From Pinguiococcus pyrenoidosus (taxonomy: Eukaryota > Sar > Pinguiophyceae > Pinguiochrysidales > Pinguiochrysidaceae), in contig JAAMXY010000383.1 in NCBI GenBank assembly GCA_019677205.1, positions 1 through 64,000 of the forward strand: DNA of 64,000 nucleotides, given 5' to 3'. The notes beneath the pieces were generated by a model. It was not told the DNA's origin, made no database searches, and worked only from the letters and a program-made list of their open reading frames with translations. This document shows, piece after piece, positions 61,516 to 64,000 of this stretch. The translations under genes were made by a program, and so were the position numbers. Numbering within the stretch: the stretch's first letter is position 1; each line of letters starts with the position of its first letter.

Positions 61516-63087
61516 CGCCACTCGAGCGAAACAAAGGCGTCTTTGGGCTCAGGACGAGCACATTTCCCGCGCTTTTTCAGTTTAAACCGGCGATCGCAAA
61601 GATCCTTTTCGAAAGAAGGACCTGCCGCGCACCCAACGCGCGGCGCAGGCGCCCACTCTCGCGCCACTCGGAGCTCGCGGCTCTCAGGCTTTGGGAGGCG
61701 TCCGCGGCACGGCGCTTGGAACCACGCGGCGCTCGGACAAGCGGCGCAATTGGCGGGAAGACGGGCGAAATCCGGCGGCACCACGCCGTAGCCAATGGGA
61801 GAGTGTGCGTGACGCACTTGATTGGCCGTCGGAATTATTTCGAAAGAATTTCTAATTTAGATATGAATGGTATGGGGGAATCAATGGCGCGACACATCTG
61901 ATGTGGACTCGAAACCCGTTGCGATGCTATGAAATTGGCGAATTGGGCGGAAAACTTTCGTCCACGCAAGCCAAGGAGCGTTTCTAGAACCTTGCTCAGC
62001 GACGGTTCAATATGACGAAAAGCGAGCCTTGCCAAATACTGAGATCCTTCCCGGTGATCTCGTATTCGTCAGAATCCATGCCGAGACTTTTCCACCTTTC
62101 CTTCCTCGACATTTTCCTGACGATTTTCTCAGTTATTTTTATTTTTGGCCCAAACTTCCGTATCCTCGCAGTCGTTTGCAACCCGTTGAAAGTGCCCTGT
62201 ACGCGTATGGTAAAGATGCGGCGGCCATCAGCAGTTCCGGGTCAGTTTTGAGGGTGACGTGTCGCTACTGGCTATCTGTCATCTCTACCGCCATCCCTGG
62301 TTACATGCCTGCCGGAGGCCGTAGTATGGTCGATCCTGGCACGCATCCCCCGGCAAAGTCCTTCCCTCCCGCTCCGTCGTTAAGACACCGCATGCGAAGC
62401 CAGTGTCCGAGAAACGCAGCCAATCGGCGGGCGCTGATCCACGCTTGCATGATACATGACGCGGGATCTACCTGCTGTTGGCCCGCTCCCCCACGGCGCG
62501 GGGGGTAGTTGCCGGCAAGCTCGCCACTTCTGCTTTCCAATGGCGGCTCACGGCGACTCTTGGCATCCCAGTAATCTCCGCGAGGACCGGCTTGTTCAGC
62601 AGCCATAGCACTGAATCCGTCATATTCCGAGACTCCTCGACTCTTGCCTGCTCCTTCCCCCTTCAGCCTTCCGCCCCCTCGGCCAACTTCATTCCCTCGC
62701 ACGGAGCGCCTCCGCAGGGCGTGTCCACCGCACGTTCGTTCCCCCCCTCGTCGACACTGCCTCCCGCAAAGGCTTCCAGACCCCGGCGGCATTGGCGCGC
62801 CGATGGCGGGCGCTTGCTGACGGGCGTCCGGCGACATCAGCTGATCTTGTGCAAGCAGATCGGACGCCGGGACAGGCCAGCGATGTCCTCGTGAGCGCCG
62901 CTCGGGTCTCCGCCGCTGCTCGGAAGGCATCCTGTGGCGCGGGCTCCGGCTTCGCGGCGCCCGGGGCTCGCTCGATCCCTGCGGAGGCGCGAGGCGGAGA
63001 GCACCGAGTACCCGTAACGTACTCCACTAACGCCACGGCGGGAGGCCTCGCCAGCCCTCTAGACAGCAGCAATAGCGGATTAGACAC
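61516..63087. promoter_or_regulatory. 1.57-kb divergent interval mTERF / bZIP
   Basis: TTTCCCGCGCTTTTT (61563-61577), an E2F-like element, lies 48 bp from the mTERF ATG. The rest is the longest gene-free stretch of the window. Frames here (for example 62301-62930 minus and 62792-63091 plus) have biased composition and no motifs, so I call no gene. It could hold a long 5' leader or control region of the bZIP gene. Confidence 0.4.
61563..61577. promoter_or_regulatory. E2F-like site
   Basis: TTTCCCGCGCTTTTT, 48 bp upstream of the mTERF ATG. Confidence 0.5.
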
Positions 63088-63528
63088 ATGAAGAGCGAGG
63101 CTGGCGACGATGGCCCAGATCGGGGCTTCGAGGACGACGACGGCGACGGCGACGCCAGAGCTCGCAAACTGGAAGGGAATCGCCAGGCGGCCAAGCAGAG
63201 TCGGAAGCGCAAGAAGCAGCGGGAGCAAGAGCTTGGTCAAGTGGTCGCGGAGCTCACGGCCAGCAACGAGCGCCTGAGCATCGTGAACTTGCGCCTCACG
63301 GCCTACCTGGTCTTCCGGCGCCACTTTCGCCTGCTTCTAGAAGAGCTGATCGTCGCCGAGTTAGGGAACGCGACGAGGAATCTGGCCGAGCTGTACCATC
63401 TAGTGAATCAGGCGGTCGACGCCAACAATAGAGACGCCGTCCAGGCACTTAGTGGGCGCATTCAGCGCGCCTTAGAGGAAGACATCATAGAGGCACTGCT
63501 CCAGCGCCTTCCAGATCCAGAGAGATGA
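63088..63528 (+). CDS. bZIP transcription factor (146 aa)
   Basis: Single-exon frame. An acidic N-terminus (FEDDDGDGDA) precedes the basic region GNRQAAKQSRKRKKQREQE. It has the invariant N-x7-R spacing and fits N-R-x-A-A-x-x-S-R-x-R-K. The zipper follows at once with leucines every seven residues (ELGQVVAELTASNERLSIV, then NLRL): four heptads. A C-terminal helical region (LVFRRHFRLLLEELIVAEL to EALLQRLPDPER) may be a second dimerisation or regulatory segment. The protein is short, with no visible activation domain. Targets cannot be told. Confidence 0.88.
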   Translation: MKSEAGDDGPDRGFEDDDGDGDARARKLEGNRQAAKQSRKRKKQREQELGQVVAELTASNERLSIVNLRLTAYLVFRRHFRLLLEELIVAELGNATRNLAELYHLVNQAVDANNRDAVQALSGRIQRALEEDIIEALLQRLPDPER

Positions 63529-64000
63529 GACGCGCATCAACTAGCCACCGAGAGCCACGCAGCATGAAAGAGGGAAACCAGCATCCTTAAATGTTTCACG
63601 ACGGGGGTCCTCAGCGTCTTTCCTTCATCCTCTTTTGCCCTCAATTCGTCATCATTCGTCCTCTTTTCAGTGCGTCCGCGGCCTATCATGATCGGGCAGC
63701 GGCGTATCATGCCCAAGCCTTGCGTCCCTCCCTCCTTCTTGCACTTTCTCGCTGCTCTCCTCTCCTTCCTCTTCTTGGGCAAGTCTGCGGACCCGACCGC
63801 TTCTTCGCGGACCCGCGTTGGCCGAGAGCCATGCTTTCGAGGAGCAAAGGGAACCTCCTTCGACTCTGCATGCTGGCCCGCTTGCAGGCTGCAAAAGAAG
63901 AGCAGCGAATAGACAGCGTGACTTGCCGCTCCAAACAGGCAGCCCCATGCCGCTCGCGGTCTTGGCATGGCCCTGCGGCCGCAAGCAGCCGCAGACGGTA
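63529..64000. other. Right-hand end, no gene supported
   Basis: T/C-rich sequence just after the bZIP stop (CTCAATTCGTC / CATCATTCGTCCTC), then mixed sequence to the edge. A plus-strand frame from 63688 has a hydrophobic stretch (FLHFLAALLSFLFLG) but no other support. By the alternation pattern, a minus-strand gene would be expected next. Confidence 0.3.

Noticed and set aside
62301-63091. Open frames upstream of the bZIP gene on both strands
   Set aside because: Arg/Gly/Pro-biased composition typical of GC-rich non-coding sequence. No domains, signal peptides or consistent splice sites.

Overview
This is nuclear DNA of a eukaryotic alga. It is GC-rich and compact. Genes are interrupted by short introns, mostly about 45-80 nt, and every junction I could place is GT-AG. 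The products are eukaryotic: APC5, kinesin-14, a giant ubiquitin protease, OST4, a Rab-like GTPase, a bZIP factor, WD40/EF-hand and Sfi1-like proteins. Several products start with a signal peptide followed by a basic or transit-like stretch. Two of these have the A|F cleavage context known from complex red plastids (Cpn20 VAAFAP, the 100-aa membrane protein LAFQ). I infer a photosynthetic protist with a secondary or tertiary red plastid, such as an ochrophyte or haptophyte. I cannot name the genus. Core dinoflagellates look unlikely because there are no GC or GA donors and genes are not in one-way arrays.

Layout by strand: SH2 protein (-, runs off the left edge); APC5 (+); GNPTAB/Stealth phosphotransferase (-); kinesin-14 with a repeated coiled-coil exon (-); acidic 3-TM protein (+); Cpn20 (-); OST4, 37 aa (+); coiled-coil protein (-); small plastid-targeted membrane protein (+); 87-aa-repeat protein (-); PlsC-type acyltransferase (+); aldo-keto reductase (-); RBJ-like GTPase (+); USP34-size deubiquitinase (-); Cys-pair protein (+); EF-hand/WD40 protein (-); tocopherol-cyclase-like protein (+); Sfi1-like protein (-); pseudo-hydrolase/IQ/SAM/ankyrin protein (+); mTERF protein (-); bZIP factor (+).

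The most striking feature is gene order. Of 20 adjacent gene pairs, 10 are head-to-head, 9 are tail-to-tail and only one is tandem, so the strands alternate almost perfectly over 64 kb. Convergent stops are close (42-404 bp) and divergent starts share 275-1572 bp. In seven of the ten divergent intervals I find an E2F/DP-like element (TTTSSCGCGC class), which suggests shared bidirectional promoters.

Functional themes: cell division and cytoskeleton (APC5, kinesin-14, Sfi1-like, WD40/EF-hand, IQ/SAM/ANK), secretory glycoprotein processing (OST4, GNPTAB-like), plastid biology (Cpn20, mTERF, acyltransferase, tocopherol-cyclase-like, two unknowns) and signalling (SH2, RBJ-like, bZIP, USP). For the spliced genes I placed junctions by hand; exon lengths sum to whole codons in each complete model, which is the main support for them. 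I saw no rRNA, tRNA, CRISPR array or intact transposon.
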